Source: Actinoallomurus iriomotensis (GTDB lineage Bacteria; Actinomycetota; Actinomycetes; Streptosporangiales; Streptosporangiaceae). Taken from it: DNA of 64,000 nt. The notes under the pieces were generated by a model, which saw only the letters and a list, made by a program, of their open reading frames with translations, was not told where the DNA came from and searched no databases. Within the stretch, counting starts at the first letter, position 1; each line of letters starts with the position of its first letter. A program made the translations under genes and the position numbers. Location of the stretch: NCBI RefSeq assembly GCF_030269445.1, contig NZ_BSTJ01000012.1:186001-250000 (forward strand), read 5' to 3'. Below, piece by piece: positions 8,620-16,856 of this stretch.

Positions 8620-8964
8620 TCAGGCGGCGGCCGGGACGGCGACGGAGGCGAAGGAGACGGCCCGGTAGGAGATGCCCCACCGGGTCTCGCCACCGCGGGT
8701 CTGCTGCCAGGCGAAGCCGACCAGCCCGGACGGTTCGACGACCTGGCCCACGGCCAGGCCGGGGTCGCCGGAGACGTTGACGTTGATCAGCTCGACCCGC
8801 CCGGAGTCGTTCTCGGAGACGGACAGGCCGACCTGGAAGACGGTCTGGCCCTGCTTGTCCACCTTGACTTCGCCGGTGTCCTTGTCGAGTAGTCGGGGAC
8901 GGGGTGCGGAGACGCAGACGAAGGTGAGCTTGGTGGTGTCGATCGGGATCGGGATGTTGAGCAT
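8620..8964 (-). CDS. Conserved AICE protein upstream of traB
   Basis: 114 residues, ATG 8964 with GGAGGAA upstream. It begins MLNIPIPIDTTKLTFVCV and is rich in short beta strands, suggesting a small beta-barrel fold (perhaps OB-like). It is the first gene of the leftward operon, 13 bp before traB. This family is regularly found in this position in Streptomyces AICEs and plasmids and has no assigned role. Confidence 0.75.
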   Translation of the reverse strand: MLNIPIPIDTTKLTFVCVSAPRPRLLDKDTGEVKVDKQGQTVFQVGLSVSENDSGRVELINVNVSGDPGLAVGQVVEPSGLVGFAWQQTRGGETRWGISYRAVSFASVAVPAAA

Positions 8965-8994
8965 GGACTGTTCCTCCAGTGGATTAGCTGTTCT

Positions 8995-9070
8995 AGTTAC
9001 CTAGGATAGCTAGATAGGTGAGACAGTCAAGCAATTGGCCGAATCTTTCCTATGCACCTAGAGACCTAGA
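8995..9070. promoter_or_regulatory. Divergent control region: operon promoter and CTAG-rich operators
   Basis: Leftward promoter: TTGACT at 9025-9030 and TATCCT at 9003-9008 (minus strand), 16 bp apart. The -10 overlaps an imperfect palindrome centred on CCTAGG (8995-9011). Further CTAG-bearing half sites follow at 9010-9014 and 9057-9070. CTAG is rare in high-GC genomes, so this cluster is probably the binding site of the adjacent GntR protein, repressing the transfer/replication operon. Confidence 0.65.
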
Positions 9071-9079
9071 TGGACGGCG

Positions 9080-9085
9080 TACACT
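9080..9085 (+). promoter_or_regulatory. -10 element for the GntR gene, leaderless start
   Basis: TACACT lies 7 bp before the GntR ATG at 9093. A transcript starting there would begin at or next to the start codon, giving a leaderless mRNA, which is common in actinobacteria. No clear -35 is seen; the CTAG boxes occupy that position. Confidence 0.45.
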
Positions 9086-9092
9086 GGCTGAC

Positions 9093-9473
9093 ATGGGAAA
9101 TCCCCGGCCCGTAGACCGCCGCAAGCAGTACGTCCGCATCGCCGACGACATCCGTCGCGACATCGCATCCGGGCGATACGCGGTGGGAGACCCGCTGCCT
9201 TCCGTCGCGGAGTTGGCGACGCGGTTCGGCGTGGCGAAGATGACGATCAGCAACGCCATCGCCGCGCTGCGGGACGAAGGGCTCATACAGACTCGGCAGG
9301 GGAGCCCAAGCATCGTCCTGGCGGCCCCGGACGAGGCCGGCGACGAGGCTGAGGAACACAGTGAGGAGTTCGAGATCATCTCCGCGCAGCTCCAACAGCT
9401 GAAAGCAGTCGTCAAGAGGATCGGTGCGCGTCTGGACGAGCTAGACGAGAGGACTAAGGACCTCGGCCGATAG
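9093..9473 (+). CDS. GntR-family repressor (KorSA-like)
   Basis: 126 residues. A winged HTH (about 12-75: YVRIADDIRRDIASGRYAVG, LPSVAELATRFGVAKMTISN) is followed by an acidic linker and a C-terminal coiled coil (EIISAQLQQLKAVVKRIGAR) rather than a ligand domain. Such short GntR proteins (KorSA in pSAM2, KorA in plasmids) control transfer and Pra/rep expression in AICEs. It is divergent from the backbone operon and probably acts on the CTAG operators between them. Confidence 0.85.
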   Translation: MGNPRPVDRRKQYVRIADDIRRDIASGRYAVGDPLPSVAELATRFGVAKMTISNAIAALRDEGLIQTRQGSPSIVLAAPDEAGDEAEEHSEEFEIISAQLQQLKAVVKRIGARLDELDERTKDLGR

Positions 9474-9577
9474 GTGTGTCCCGGTAGCGGTGCGCGGCGT
9501 GGCATTGTGACTCGCTTGGCGGTGGGCCGGGCCTCACGCCTTGACCGAGCTGCTGCCGTATCGAGATCCTGAGGCAC

Positions 9578-10486
9578 GTGCCTCAAGCGAACGCCTTTGA
9601 CTCCGACTCGCTTCAGCAGATCGTGGAGGCGGCGTCACGGGCGGCAGCGCTCTCCGCGGACGGCGCGCGGTTGCTCCGGATCGGGGAGAACGCCATCTAC
9701 CGCTTGGCGCATGACCCGGTGGTCGTGCGAATAGCGCGGTCAGCGGCCCGTATGGATACGGCGCGGCGTGAGCTGTGCGTGGCTCGGTGGCTGGAGCGGA
9801 GGGCCGTTCCCACCATCAAGGTTCACGAGGTAGCAGACCAACCGTTGCTGATAGAGGGGCACCCGGTCACCTTCTGGCGCGCCGTCAGCGGTCCTCGGGG
9901 TGGGGATAGGGGCCCGGATCGCACTGATCTGGCACGCCTGCTTCTCGCCTTCCACGGCGCGAAGGATTGCCCGTGTGAGTTGCCGGCCATGGATCCCTCG
10001 TCGTGGGCGAAGGTGGAGGAACGGATTTCAGCGGCGACCGGCATCGATGCCGATGCCCGGGAGTTCCTCAGCGCTCGTAACGCCGAACTGGCCGAGAAGG
10101 TTAAGAATCTCGACTACGCGCTACCGCGTGGCCCGATCCACGCCGACGCCTACACCGGGAATCTCCTCATCGACGACGGCGTGGTCGTCCTGTCGGACTA
10201 CGAAGGTGTCTCGATCGGTCCCCGCGAGTGGGATCTCCTCCCCACGGCTGTTGCCGTGGACCGATACGGCCTGCCCGAGGAGGAGTATCGGGAGTTCGTG
10301 GACATCTATGGCTTTGACGTCCGGGAATGGTCTGGCTACCGCACTCTCCGGCAGGTTCGAGAGCTGGGTATGACGACCTGGCTTATGCAGAATGTGAATA
10401 CAGATCCGGCGATCGCTGAAGAATTCAACGTTCGTCTGTCGTCACTTCGGGAGTCTGAATTTGAGCGACGGTGGCGTCTCTTCTAA
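9578..10486 (+). CDS. Aminoglycoside phosphotransferase-like kinase (APH fold)
   Basis: 302 residues from GTG 9578. It has the APH/choline-kinase fold: an N-lobe ending near VTFWRAV, the Brenner motif HADAYTGNLLID (catalytic Asp and Asn) and a DYEGVSIGPREWDL metal-binding segment. The substrate cannot be read from sequence; these AICE-borne kinases have not been shown to confer resistance. The 3' end overlaps the next gene by 26 bp, so the two form a pair. GTG sits in a short palindrome (AGGCACGTGCCT). Confidence 0.8.
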   Translation: MPQANAFDSDSLQQIVEAASRAAALSADGARLLRIGENAIYRLAHDPVVVRIARSAARMDTARRELCVARWLERRAVPTIKVHEVADQPLLIEGHPVTFWRAVSGPRGGDRGPDRTDLARLLLAFHGAKDCPCELPAMDPSSWAKVEERISAATGIDADAREFLSARNAELAEKVKNLDYALPRGPIHADAYTGNLLIDDGVVVLSDYEGVSIGPREWDLLPTAVAVDRYGLPEEEYREFVDIYGFDVREWSGYRTLRQVRELGMTTWLMQNVNTDPAIAEEFNVRLSSLRESEFERRWRLF

Positions 10487-11801
10487 GCCAACCCCCCTCG
10501 TCCACCCGTCTTCTGCGGCCGGCGCCGACCCGCCGGTCAAGCGCACCACCGTACGCATCACGAACGTCTACGCGACGTCCTGGCGGGTTGATCCGACACT
10601 CTCGGCGGGTGCGTTGGGGGATCACCTCCGGCTGTGGCGCTTGGAGCGCAATTATCGACTTGCCGAAGAGCAGCTCCCACGTGTGCTCCTCCACGAAGAC
10701 CTCGACCCGCAGGCGATCCGTGTCAAACGGTGGCCGCACATCTCCACCCTGACGGGTGCCACAGCCTGGCTTTTCAACCTTCCGTCCGGCAGGGTCGTCG
10801 CGGCCTTGAGCCTCGACGTGGACTGCGAGATCGGCGACGTCACCGACCTGCTTGAGGACTGCTACTTCTGCGACGTTCATGTCGAGGACGTGCTGATCAA
10901 CCAGCGGATTCAACGCATGATGGCCTCGCTTGACGGCGACGCGGTGTATGAGGAAGACCTTCTTCCTGAACGGCATCAGCTGGTCTTCGGTGATCCGCCG
11001 GCCCCTGACGAGTGCGAGGAAGTCATGCAGCACTTGGTCTACCGCGCCGACTTGCCGTACAACAAGGAGCACAGCGTCATCTGCTACCCGGACGAGCTGA
11101 ATCGTCGGCCCGGTTGGCTTGCCGCGGTAGGCCCTTACGTCAGCGTCGTGTGCGGCCACGCCGATTTCATCCAGAACACCATTTTCCTCTCCGCTGTCCA
11201 GGGAGTTGCGGCAGCCGCTGAGCTACGAGAGATCCGGCACGCGGCCTATCAGGACGTCAGCCTTTTCAGGTCGCCCATCCGGGACGGTAGGTCGGTGCAG
11301 AGCCGCCGTAAGGCGCTCGAACGCATTGCGGATAACCTCAAGGGCCTTGAGATCGAACTGTCTTATAGTGTCGAGGCGCCCGCTGACCTCGGGCTCCTTG
11401 TACCGTCCTTGCGAGTCGAAAACTTCCACAAGGCGCTCTTCGACTCGATGGAATTACTGGCGAAGGCGGAAACCGTGAGTCGTATGCTGGAACGCCTGGG
11501 AAGGGCCATCAGCGCTGAGCTCACCTCCATTGAGAGCGCCGAGCGCCGTGCTGACGAGGAACGACGCCTCAGATGGGGCGTGGCTATCGGCTTCCTTTCG
11601 GCTGTCGCAGTCCCAGCCGGTATTATTCTCGCCTACTTCGGGATCAATGCGAACGAGGTGAACCCGAACCGCTCGATATTCGACCATCACTATCTGCCGG
11701 TCTACCTAACGGTTATCGCGGTGATGGCGATCGGTGCGGTGCTCGCATTTTCTCTTTACTTGCAACAGGTGATACGAAACCGAAAGCAGCAGCGAGGATG
11801 A
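10461..11801 (+). CDS. CorA-like two-helix membrane protein
   Basis: 446 residues from TTG 10461 (GGGAG seven bases upstream; no other in-frame start nearby). A long soluble N-domain and helical stalk (ESAERRADEERR) lead to two C-terminal membrane helices joined by YFGINANEV. This matches the CorA topology, where the first helix is followed by a GMN-type signature, here GIN. It could be a divalent-cation or other ion channel, or a phage/stress sensor using that scaffold. Coupling to the kinase by overlap suggests a joint function. Not a close match to housekeeping CorA. Confidence 0.6.
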   Translation: MSDGGVSSKPTPLVHPSSAAGADPPVKRTTVRITNVYATSWRVDPTLSAGALGDHLRLWRLERNYRLAEEQLPRVLLHEDLDPQAIRVKRWPHISTLTGATAWLFNLPSGRVVAALSLDVDCEIGDVTDLLEDCYFCDVHVEDVLINQRIQRMMASLDGDAVYEEDLLPERHQLVFGDPPAPDECEEVMQHLVYRADLPYNKEHSVICYPDELNRRPGWLAAVGPYVSVVCGHADFIQNTIFLSAVQGVAAAAELREIRHAAYQDVSLFRSPIRDGRSVQSRRKALERIADNLKGLEIELSYSVEAPADLGLLVPSLRVENFHKALFDSMELLAKAETVSRMLERLGRAISAELTSIESAERRADEERRLRWGVAIGFLSAVAVPAGIILAYFGINANEVNPNRSIFDHHYLPVYLTVIAVMAIGAVLAFSLYLQQVIRNRKQQRG

Positions 11802-11816
11802 CGCGAGGTCTGGCCA

Positions 11817-12194
11817 CTAGATTCTGTCTTCGGGATAGATGTCGGTGAAGGTTCCGCCGCGGTTGCGCAAGGTCACCTGCTTGCGCAGCAGGCGGCGCAT
11901 GGCGCCGTAGCTGCGATCGAACTTCTCTGCCACCTGACGGATGCTCCAGCCCTGCTCGTACAGTCGAGCCGCGTCCTCGGCGATCTGCCGCTCGACCTCG
12001 TGCGGGTCCGCCTGCTCAGCCAGTAACTGCCGGACAGCGGCCCGGCTGTAGCGCCGATGCCCGCCGGGCGTGCGCAGGGGCGAGAGTTTCCCCTCGCGTG
12101 CCCAGCGGGCGATCGTGGTCGTGCGGACACCGAACAACTCGGCGACCTCGCGGGGCTTGAGCAGGTCGTCAAGTTCGGGGGAGACGTCAGGCAT
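11817..12194 (-). CDS. BldC/MerR-like HTH regulator
   Basis: 125 residues. The N-terminal BldC-type winged helix (LLKPREVAELFGVRTTTIAR, then TPGGHRRYS) is followed by a second helical HTH-like segment (WSIRQVAEKFDRSYGAMRRL) and a short GGTFTDIYPEDRI tail. Proteins of this design are frequent in Actinomadura-type genomes beside anti-sigma/regulator cassettes. A degraded copy lies at 28950-29135 outside the element. Confidence 0.75.
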   Translation of the reverse strand: MPDVSPELDDLLKPREVAELFGVRTTTIARWAREGKLSPLRTPGGHRRYSRAAVRQLLAEQADPHEVERQIAEDAARLYEQGWSIRQVAEKFDRSYGAMRRLLRKQVTLRNRGGTFTDIYPEDRI

Positions 12195-12310
12195 GGGAGA
12201 CCTTGATCTTCGAGACAGGTTCTGCGGGGTGGACCCGACCCTGAGCCGGGCGCCTGGTCGCCGGGCATCGGGGGACGCCGATGGCGGCCACCGTGCTCAG
12301 GACCGAGAGT

Positions 12311-12790
12311 TCATGAGGGGTCGGCCGCTGGCACGTTCGCAGGGGGCAGGGGGTTCATCGGGGAGGCGGAGGACTCGACGTCACCGAGGAGCGCCCACAC
12401 TGTCTTGCCGCCGGTCGTCTCCAGCCGCCAACCCCAGTCCTTCGAACACGCCTCCACCAGCAGGAGGCCGCGGCCGTCGACGCGGTCGAAGGAGTGCCGC
12501 TGGCGCTCGGGTGCGGCTTCGCTGCTGTCGGAGACCTCGATCAGGACGGCACCGCTCTGGCGGGTCAGGGTGAGGTGGAAGACCTCGCCGACCTTCACGG
12601 CGTTCGCCACGAGTTCCACCGCGATGAGTAAGGCATCGTCGATCACGGCATCCATGCCGAAGTCCGCCAAGGCGAGGCGCGCCACGATGCGCGCCTGTTC
12701 GGCGGCGATGGGGTGCGGAGGAAGCGGGAACCGATACCGGAGCCGCTCCGCGGCACCCGCCGACCCGGCCGCCGCGTCTCTGCTGCTCAT
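12311..12790 (-). CDS. RsbW-like ATP-binding protein (HATPase_c anti-sigma kinase fold)
   Basis: 159 residues. The GHKL fold is visible: N box ELVANAVKVGE, G1-like VSDSSEAAP and G2-like GRGLLLVEACS. Single-domain HATPase proteins of this kind are abundant in streptomycetes and may bind anti-anti-sigma or regulatory partners. ATG 12790 overlaps the stop of the upstream small gene (ATGA), so it is the last gene of a three-gene operon. Confidence 0.75.
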   Translation of the reverse strand: MSSRDAAAGSAGAAERLRYRFPLPPHPIAAEQARIVARLALADFGMDAVIDDALLIAVELVANAVKVGEVFHLTLTRQSGAVLIEVSDSSEAAPERQRHSFDRVDGRGLLLVEACSKDWGWRLETTGGKTVWALLGDVESSASPMNPLPPANVPAADPS

Positions 12791-13005
12791 GCCGGACGCA
12801 CCAGACGAACAGACGAGCGAGGGGCGACCCGATCGATGATCTGGCTCGTCCGCTTGTGCAGCGCTTCGAGCTGTGTGGCGATCTCGGTGAGTTCGTCGGC
12901 GAGTTCGCTCAGTTCGGCGAGCAGAATCTGACGCTCGCGCTCGGTAAGTGCCATCGGCTTCTTTCTCATCGGGGAACCGCTGGTCAGGTCGTCGTGGGCG
13001 TTCAC
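12787..13005 (-). CDS. Small coiled-coil protein
   Basis: 72 residues from GTG 13005, chosen because GGAGG lies seven bases upstream and GTGA overlaps the preceding stop; later ATGs at 12969 and 12954 are possible. Most of it is a predicted amphipathic helix (LLAELSELADELTEIATQLE). It may be a partner of the ATPase-fold protein encoded next. Function unknown. Confidence 0.6.
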   Translation of the reverse strand: MNAHDDLTSGSPMRKKPMALTERERQILLAELSELADELTEIATQLEALHKRTSQIIDRVAPRSSVRLVRPA

Positions 13006-13268
13006 AGGCATGCCTCCGCACGCAGGTACGCCTTGATCTGCTCGGCCGCTCCGGGTGCGTCGCTGACCGGGTGGTGGTGGGGTTCGCTGTCCCACACGTA
13101 GCGCTCCCCGTCGGGGCTGATGAGGACGTAGATGTATGCACCGGGGGTGGAGGTCCGCACCGCCAGGCCGGGGAAGGCGTCGCGCATCTCCGAGCCGACC
13201 CCGACCGCGTTCAGTTCCTTGCAGAGGACGGCCAGGGCGCGTAGCTCCGGCCCGATGTCCCACGCCAT
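13002..13268 (-). CDS. Hypothetical protein, first gene of small operon
   Basis: 88 residues from ATG 13268. Begins MAWDIGPELRALAVLCKELN and contains YIYVLISPDGERYVWDSEPH, a beta-rich pattern. It is common beside RsbW-like genes and DUF397/XRE regulators in this group of actinomycetes. Function unknown. Divergent from the regulator at 13508. Confidence 0.6.
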   Translation of the reverse strand: MAWDIGPELRALAVLCKELNAVGVGSEMRDAFPGLAVRTSTPGAYIYVLISPDGERYVWDSEPHHHPVSDAPGAAEQIKAYLRAEACL

Positions 13269-13463
13269 GTCCGCCTCCCGGTGGTGGAGGCAGGACCGGT
13301 GACACGAAACCCTCGCCGGCTCCCCCCGGGGGGAAGTCGGGGAGCCTCAGCGGTGACGCCCTTGCCCCGTGCCATCGGCCCTGCCGGTTCTTACGGGAAC
13401 GACACTGCCGACGTGTGGTGTCACGTCTCGATACCGCCGGAGTCCCCACCGAGGCTTCTTGTG

Positions 13464-13494
13464 CTCGCCTTGTCTCGTCTAGTGCTCGTCTGTG
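13464..13494. promoter_or_regulatory. Three tandem ~10-bp direct repeats before the regulator gene
   Basis: CTCGCCTTGT, CTCGTCTAGTG and CTCGTCTGTG stand head to tail, ending 13 bp before the ATG at 13508. Spacing of about one helical turn fits cooperative binding on one DNA face. The likely binder is the adjacent regulator. A full divergent intergenic region runs 13269-13507. Confidence 0.5.
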
Positions 13495-13507
13495 TTACCG
13501 TCGCGAA

Positions 13508-14473
13508 ATGCCACAGGGTCAGGCCAGCGAAAACACCGCCACGGAGCCCGTACGCCTCAAAGCCGTACTCCGCCAGAAACACCTACAGACCCACAGCACC
13601 TTCTGCCGCGAGTACGACCGAGTCGCCCGCAAGATCGATCCCGAGCTGGTCGGCACCTGGCCCAGCCGCGCCCAGTTCCACCGCTGGCTGTCCGGCGAAC
13701 TCAAAGGCCTGCCCTACCCCCACCACTGCCGCGTACTGGAGAAGATGTGCCCCGGCTGGACCGCCGACCAGCTCTTCGAGCCCGGCACCGCGGAGACCGA
13801 CCCGCCCGCCGGCGAGGCCGGCCCGATCGTGCCCGCCGGAATGGCCCTGCCAGAGACGGCGATCGCGTCGTCGCCGATCAGCATCCGTCCGTACGTTGAG
13901 AAGGCCTTCGATCGCGAACACGTCGTGATCGACTTCTTCGGCTTCTCCGGCGAGACCCTCCACGGCGTCATACAAGAACCGCTGGACAAGATCCGCGCCG
14001 GCCAGCTCAAGCCCCGCAGCTTGACGGTGAGGATGCTGGTCCCCGACACCTCCGCCCCGATGGCGGTCCCATGCAGCAGTGAGGACCTGTCCGATGACCC
14101 GGAGTTCCGCCAGCGCGCCGGCCGGATCATGCTCCGCCACGGCCAAGCCATCCTGGACTCAGTCGAGGAGCTGTCCGACCTGGGCATGGTCGAGAACGCC
14201 CGCGCGGAGATCCGGGTTCACGGTGTCCCGCCGTTGTTCAAGCTGTACGTCCTCAACAACGAGGAAGCCTTCTTCGGCTTCTACCCGATCCGGCACCATG
14301 AGGTGAAGATCAAGGGCACGGCCCATCCCGTGTACGACCTGATGGGGAAGGAAGCCAGCTTGTTCCGCTACACCGTCCACGACGGTTCACCGGTCGGTGC
14401 CCAGTACGTCACCCAGGCCCGCCAGTGGTTCACCACCGTGTGGGAGACCATCAGCCGGGAGTTCACCGGATGA
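13508..14473 (+). CDS. Regulator-like protein with N-terminal HTH and PLD-like C-domain
   Basis: 321 residues. The N-terminal 80 residues form an atypical HTH (LRQKHLQTHSTFCREYDRVA, WPSRAQFHRWLSGELKGLPY). The C-terminal domain (FDREHVVIDFFGFSGETLHG onward, ending QYVTQARQWFTTVW) resembles the noncatalytic PLD-like sensory region of some actinobacterial regulators. It is coupled by ATGA to a HAD hydrolase and followed by a kinase. This trio recurs in actinomycetes; its biochemical role is not established. Confidence 0.65.
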   Translation: MPQGQASENTATEPVRLKAVLRQKHLQTHSTFCREYDRVARKIDPELVGTWPSRAQFHRWLSGELKGLPYPHHCRVLEKMCPGWTADQLFEPGTAETDPPAGEAGPIVPAGMALPETAIASSPISIRPYVEKAFDREHVVIDFFGFSGETLHGVIQEPLDKIRAGQLKPRSLTVRMLVPDTSAPMAVPCSSEDLSDDPEFRQRAGRIMLRHGQAILDSVEELSDLGMVENARAEIRVHGVPPLFKLYVLNNEEAFFGFYPIRHHEVKIKGTAHPVYDLMGKEASLFRYTVHDGSPVGAQYVTQARQWFTTVWETISREFTG

Positions 14474-15201
14474 CCCACGGCACCACCCTGGCCGACGTCA
14501 TGAACCGCAGCCGCTACCTGCTGTTCGACTTCGACGGCCCCATCTGCAGCATCTTCGCCGGCCTCCCTGCCCCAACAGTCGCCGCTCACCTACGCGAGCT
14601 GGTGATCGAATGCGGCATCGAACTGTCCGCTGGAGCCGCAGCCTCACGCGACCCGTTCGACGTCTTGCGCTTCGCCGCCACTCTCAGCCCCGAACTCACT
14701 CGCGAGGTCAATGACGAACTGCGCACGATGGAGGTTCGGGCCGCCGAGTCGGCCACCGCCACGCCGCACGTCCGCCAGGTGATCCAGACGGCGCACGAGG
14801 ACGGCCGTAGCATCGCCGCCGTCAGCAACAACTCTTGCCAGGCCGTGACCCACTACCTCACCGCCAACGGCCTCGCTCCGTACTTCACCGCCATCGTCGG
14901 GCGCACTGACCCCGACCCGCGGCTACTCAAGCCCCACCCGGAGCTGATCAACCGTGCCGTCAGGGGACTGGCCGCCAACCCCGCCGAATGCGTACTGATC
15001 GGCGATTCCCTCAGCGACATCGAGGGAGCCCGCAACGCCGGGACGCTCAGCATCGGCTACGCCAACAAGCCCGGCAAGCACGAGCGCTTCACCACGGCAG
15101 GTGCCGACGCCATCATCACCGACATGGCCGAACTCCTCCCGCACCTCAGCGAGCACCAGGCGGCGGATTCGAACGCCGCTGGCAGACGACGGCGCAGGTA
15201 G
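14470..15201 (+). CDS. HAD-family hydrolase
   Basis: 243 residues. Motif I is FDFDGP (Asp20, Asp22), motif II VSNNS, motif III a lysine in LKPHPE and motif IV GDSLSDIEGA. A helical cap between motifs I and II makes it a C1-type phosphatase (Gph-like). It starts inside the regulator stop (ATGA) and precedes a kinase, so the operon pairs a phosphatase with a kinase. Possibly the two act on the same small molecule; inference. Confidence 0.85.
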   Translation: MTHGTTLADVMNRSRYLLFDFDGPICSIFAGLPAPTVAAHLRELVIECGIELSAGAAASRDPFDVLRFAATLSPELTREVNDELRTMEVRAAESATATPHVRQVIQTAHEDGRSIAAVSNNSCQAVTHYLTANGLAPYFTAIVGRTDPDPRLLKPHPELINRAVRGLAANPAECVLIGDSLSDIEGARNAGTLSIGYANKPGKHERFTTAGADAIITDMAELLPHLSEHQAADSNAAGRRRRR

Positions 15202-15238
15202 TCCTGCCGCGCCACCGCACAGGCGCACCGGACGACAG

Positions 15239-16057
15239 ATGAACATACGCTTGCGAATACCGGCCGATGTGGTCCGCGCTGTGGCCGACCGTTGGCCGGA
15301 CGGCGCGGCGGAATGGGGCACCAGCGCCGAACGCGAACTGTCCACCATCTGCACCCGCTACCGCGCAACACCCCGGACTGTCATGCCCGCCAGGTACGGG
15401 TTCGTCGTCGCGTCAGACACCCCAACCGGACCCCTGATCATGCGCGCGAGCCCTGACCCTGCCGGCCCACAGCAGGCGATGGTCTCTCGCACGCTCGCAT
15501 CACTCGGGATAGCACCCAAGGTCCACGAAGTCGTCTCCACGACCACAGGGACGTGGGTCATCATGGACCGCGTTCGCCCTGGTGATCACCTCACTGATTG
15601 CCGCCCCGGCCCGGACGCCTCCGCCGCTCTGGCGGCCATGCTCCGGCCGATGGTCGGTCAACCGGCCCCGTGCCCGATGCCCTCACTAGCCGACTGGCTA
15701 CAAGGCCGGCTTGAAGACGACGACCTGGCCGACCTGGCACCAAACAGGAGCGTCGCACCGCTCCACCAGCGCCGGAACGCTCTGGCCATCCTCAAAGACC
15801 TGCGTGCTGGTGGGAAAGATGGTCTCTGCCACGGCGATGCCTCGTCAGGCAACATCCTTATCGGTGGCAATGGACTGATGCTCATCGATCCTCGCGGCAT
15901 GAGCGGGGAAGTCGAATACGATGCCGCTGTCGCCGCATTGAAGATCGCCGGGCAAGCCCGGCCGGGGGACATCGCTGAGCGTCTCTCCCGCCAGATCGGC
16001 ATCGACGCTGAGCGAACCAGGGCATGGGTAGCAGTAGCCGACGTCGCGCGAGTCTAG
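15239..16057 (+). CDS. APH(6)/hydroxyurea-type phosphotransferase
   Basis: 272 residues from ATG 15239. It carries LCHGDASSGNIL (Brenner motif with catalytic Asp) and LIDPRGMSGEVEYD (metal-binding Asp). This arrangement fits the streptomycin 6-phosphotransferase/hydroxyurea phosphotransferase family. Position after the HAD gene suggests a metabolic or resistance role in a regulator-HAD-kinase set. Resistance activity is not shown by sequence. Confidence 0.75.
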   Translation: MNIRLRIPADVVRAVADRWPDGAAEWGTSAERELSTICTRYRATPRTVMPARYGFVVASDTPTGPLIMRASPDPAGPQQAMVSRTLASLGIAPKVHEVVSTTTGTWVIMDRVRPGDHLTDCRPGPDASAALAAMLRPMVGQPAPCPMPSLADWLQGRLEDDDLADLAPNRSVAPLHQRRNALAILKDLRAGGKDGLCHGDASSGNILIGGNGLMLIDPRGMSGEVEYDAAVAALKIAGQARPGDIAERLSRQIGIDAERTRAWVAVADVARV

Positions 16058-16187
16058 GAGCTGACCACCCCCGAGACGAGGACCCGACACAGGAAGGCGC
16101 CGCCCCTCCTAGTCCCACCCGAGCTTGACGTTTCCGTCCCAGGTGATGTTTGACAGGCGAGCTAGGGGACTGAAGCGTGGGGGGCGG

Positions 16188-16469
16188 CTACTCGTAGCCG
16201 CTGGCCATGAACAGCGCTTCGGCGAGCAGCTTCCATGTCGGCTGTGCGGGGAACTGTTCACCACGGTGGGCGTAGACCCCGGGCAGAACTTCGAGAGAGG
16301 CAGCCAGAGCGTCGAGGAAGCGCTCCAGCGTGGGGTTCTCCCAATCTGTTGGATGCGTGCGAAGGTCGTTGAGCATCTGGCTGACGATGCCGGCAGCATC
16401 GATGCGGGAGGAGACCTGGTCGAGGCCGTCGACCTCGGCGAACCGGCCAGTGTCGTAGGGACTACTCAC
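16188..16469 (-). CDS. Small hypothetical protein (DUF7660-like)
   Basis: 93 residues. Contains WENPTLERFLDALAASLEVL and ends TWKLLAEALFMASGYE, a pattern I associate with DUF7660-type actinobacterial proteins. Helical, no catalytic motif. It closes the regulatory part of the cargo; beyond it the base composition falls. Function unknown. Confidence 0.55.
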   Translation of the reverse strand: MSSPYDTGRFAEVDGLDQVSSRIDAAGIVSQMLNDLRTHPTDWENPTLERFLDALAASLEVLPGVYAHRGEQFPAQPTWKLLAEALFMASGYE

Positions 16470-16856
16470 GTGATCACTCCACCTTTCGAGGCAAATCGAT
16501 CAGGCCCTCTGCGGAGCTGTCAAGCCTCAACCGAGACCGGACCGGGACACGACAAGGGAAGGCACCACCGACCCCGATCGCCGATCGGTGAGTAGTTTCC
16601 TTACGTCTTCAAGGGCGACCCGCTACGCGGGCCGCCGGCGGCCGACCGGTCCTCGGGCCGGGCGTGCGGCCTCTTCGGGCCGACCCGTCCCGAACCGGCC
16701 GACCGCCTCGCGTTGGCGAAACAGAATGCAGCCAGCGGAAGCGCCCATCACTGGATATGTCGATCTTTACGCTGCGCCAGTGCTTCCGGCAGAAGATTCA
16801 CAAGGCCGCGATTCCCCTATCCGTCCCACAGTGGGCTTCGCGCCTGGCCAAATCAG
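16470..16856. other. Noncoding boundary with GC-rich palindromes
   Basis: 387 bp without a convincing gene. 16604-16712 is packed with overlapping inverted repeats (GCGACCCGCTACGCGGGCCGC; repeated GGCCGACC/GGCCGG units) of a kind seen on Streptomyces plasmids. 16713-16856 has lower GC. It marks the junction between the element's regulatory cargo and the defence-like island. Confidence 0.5.
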
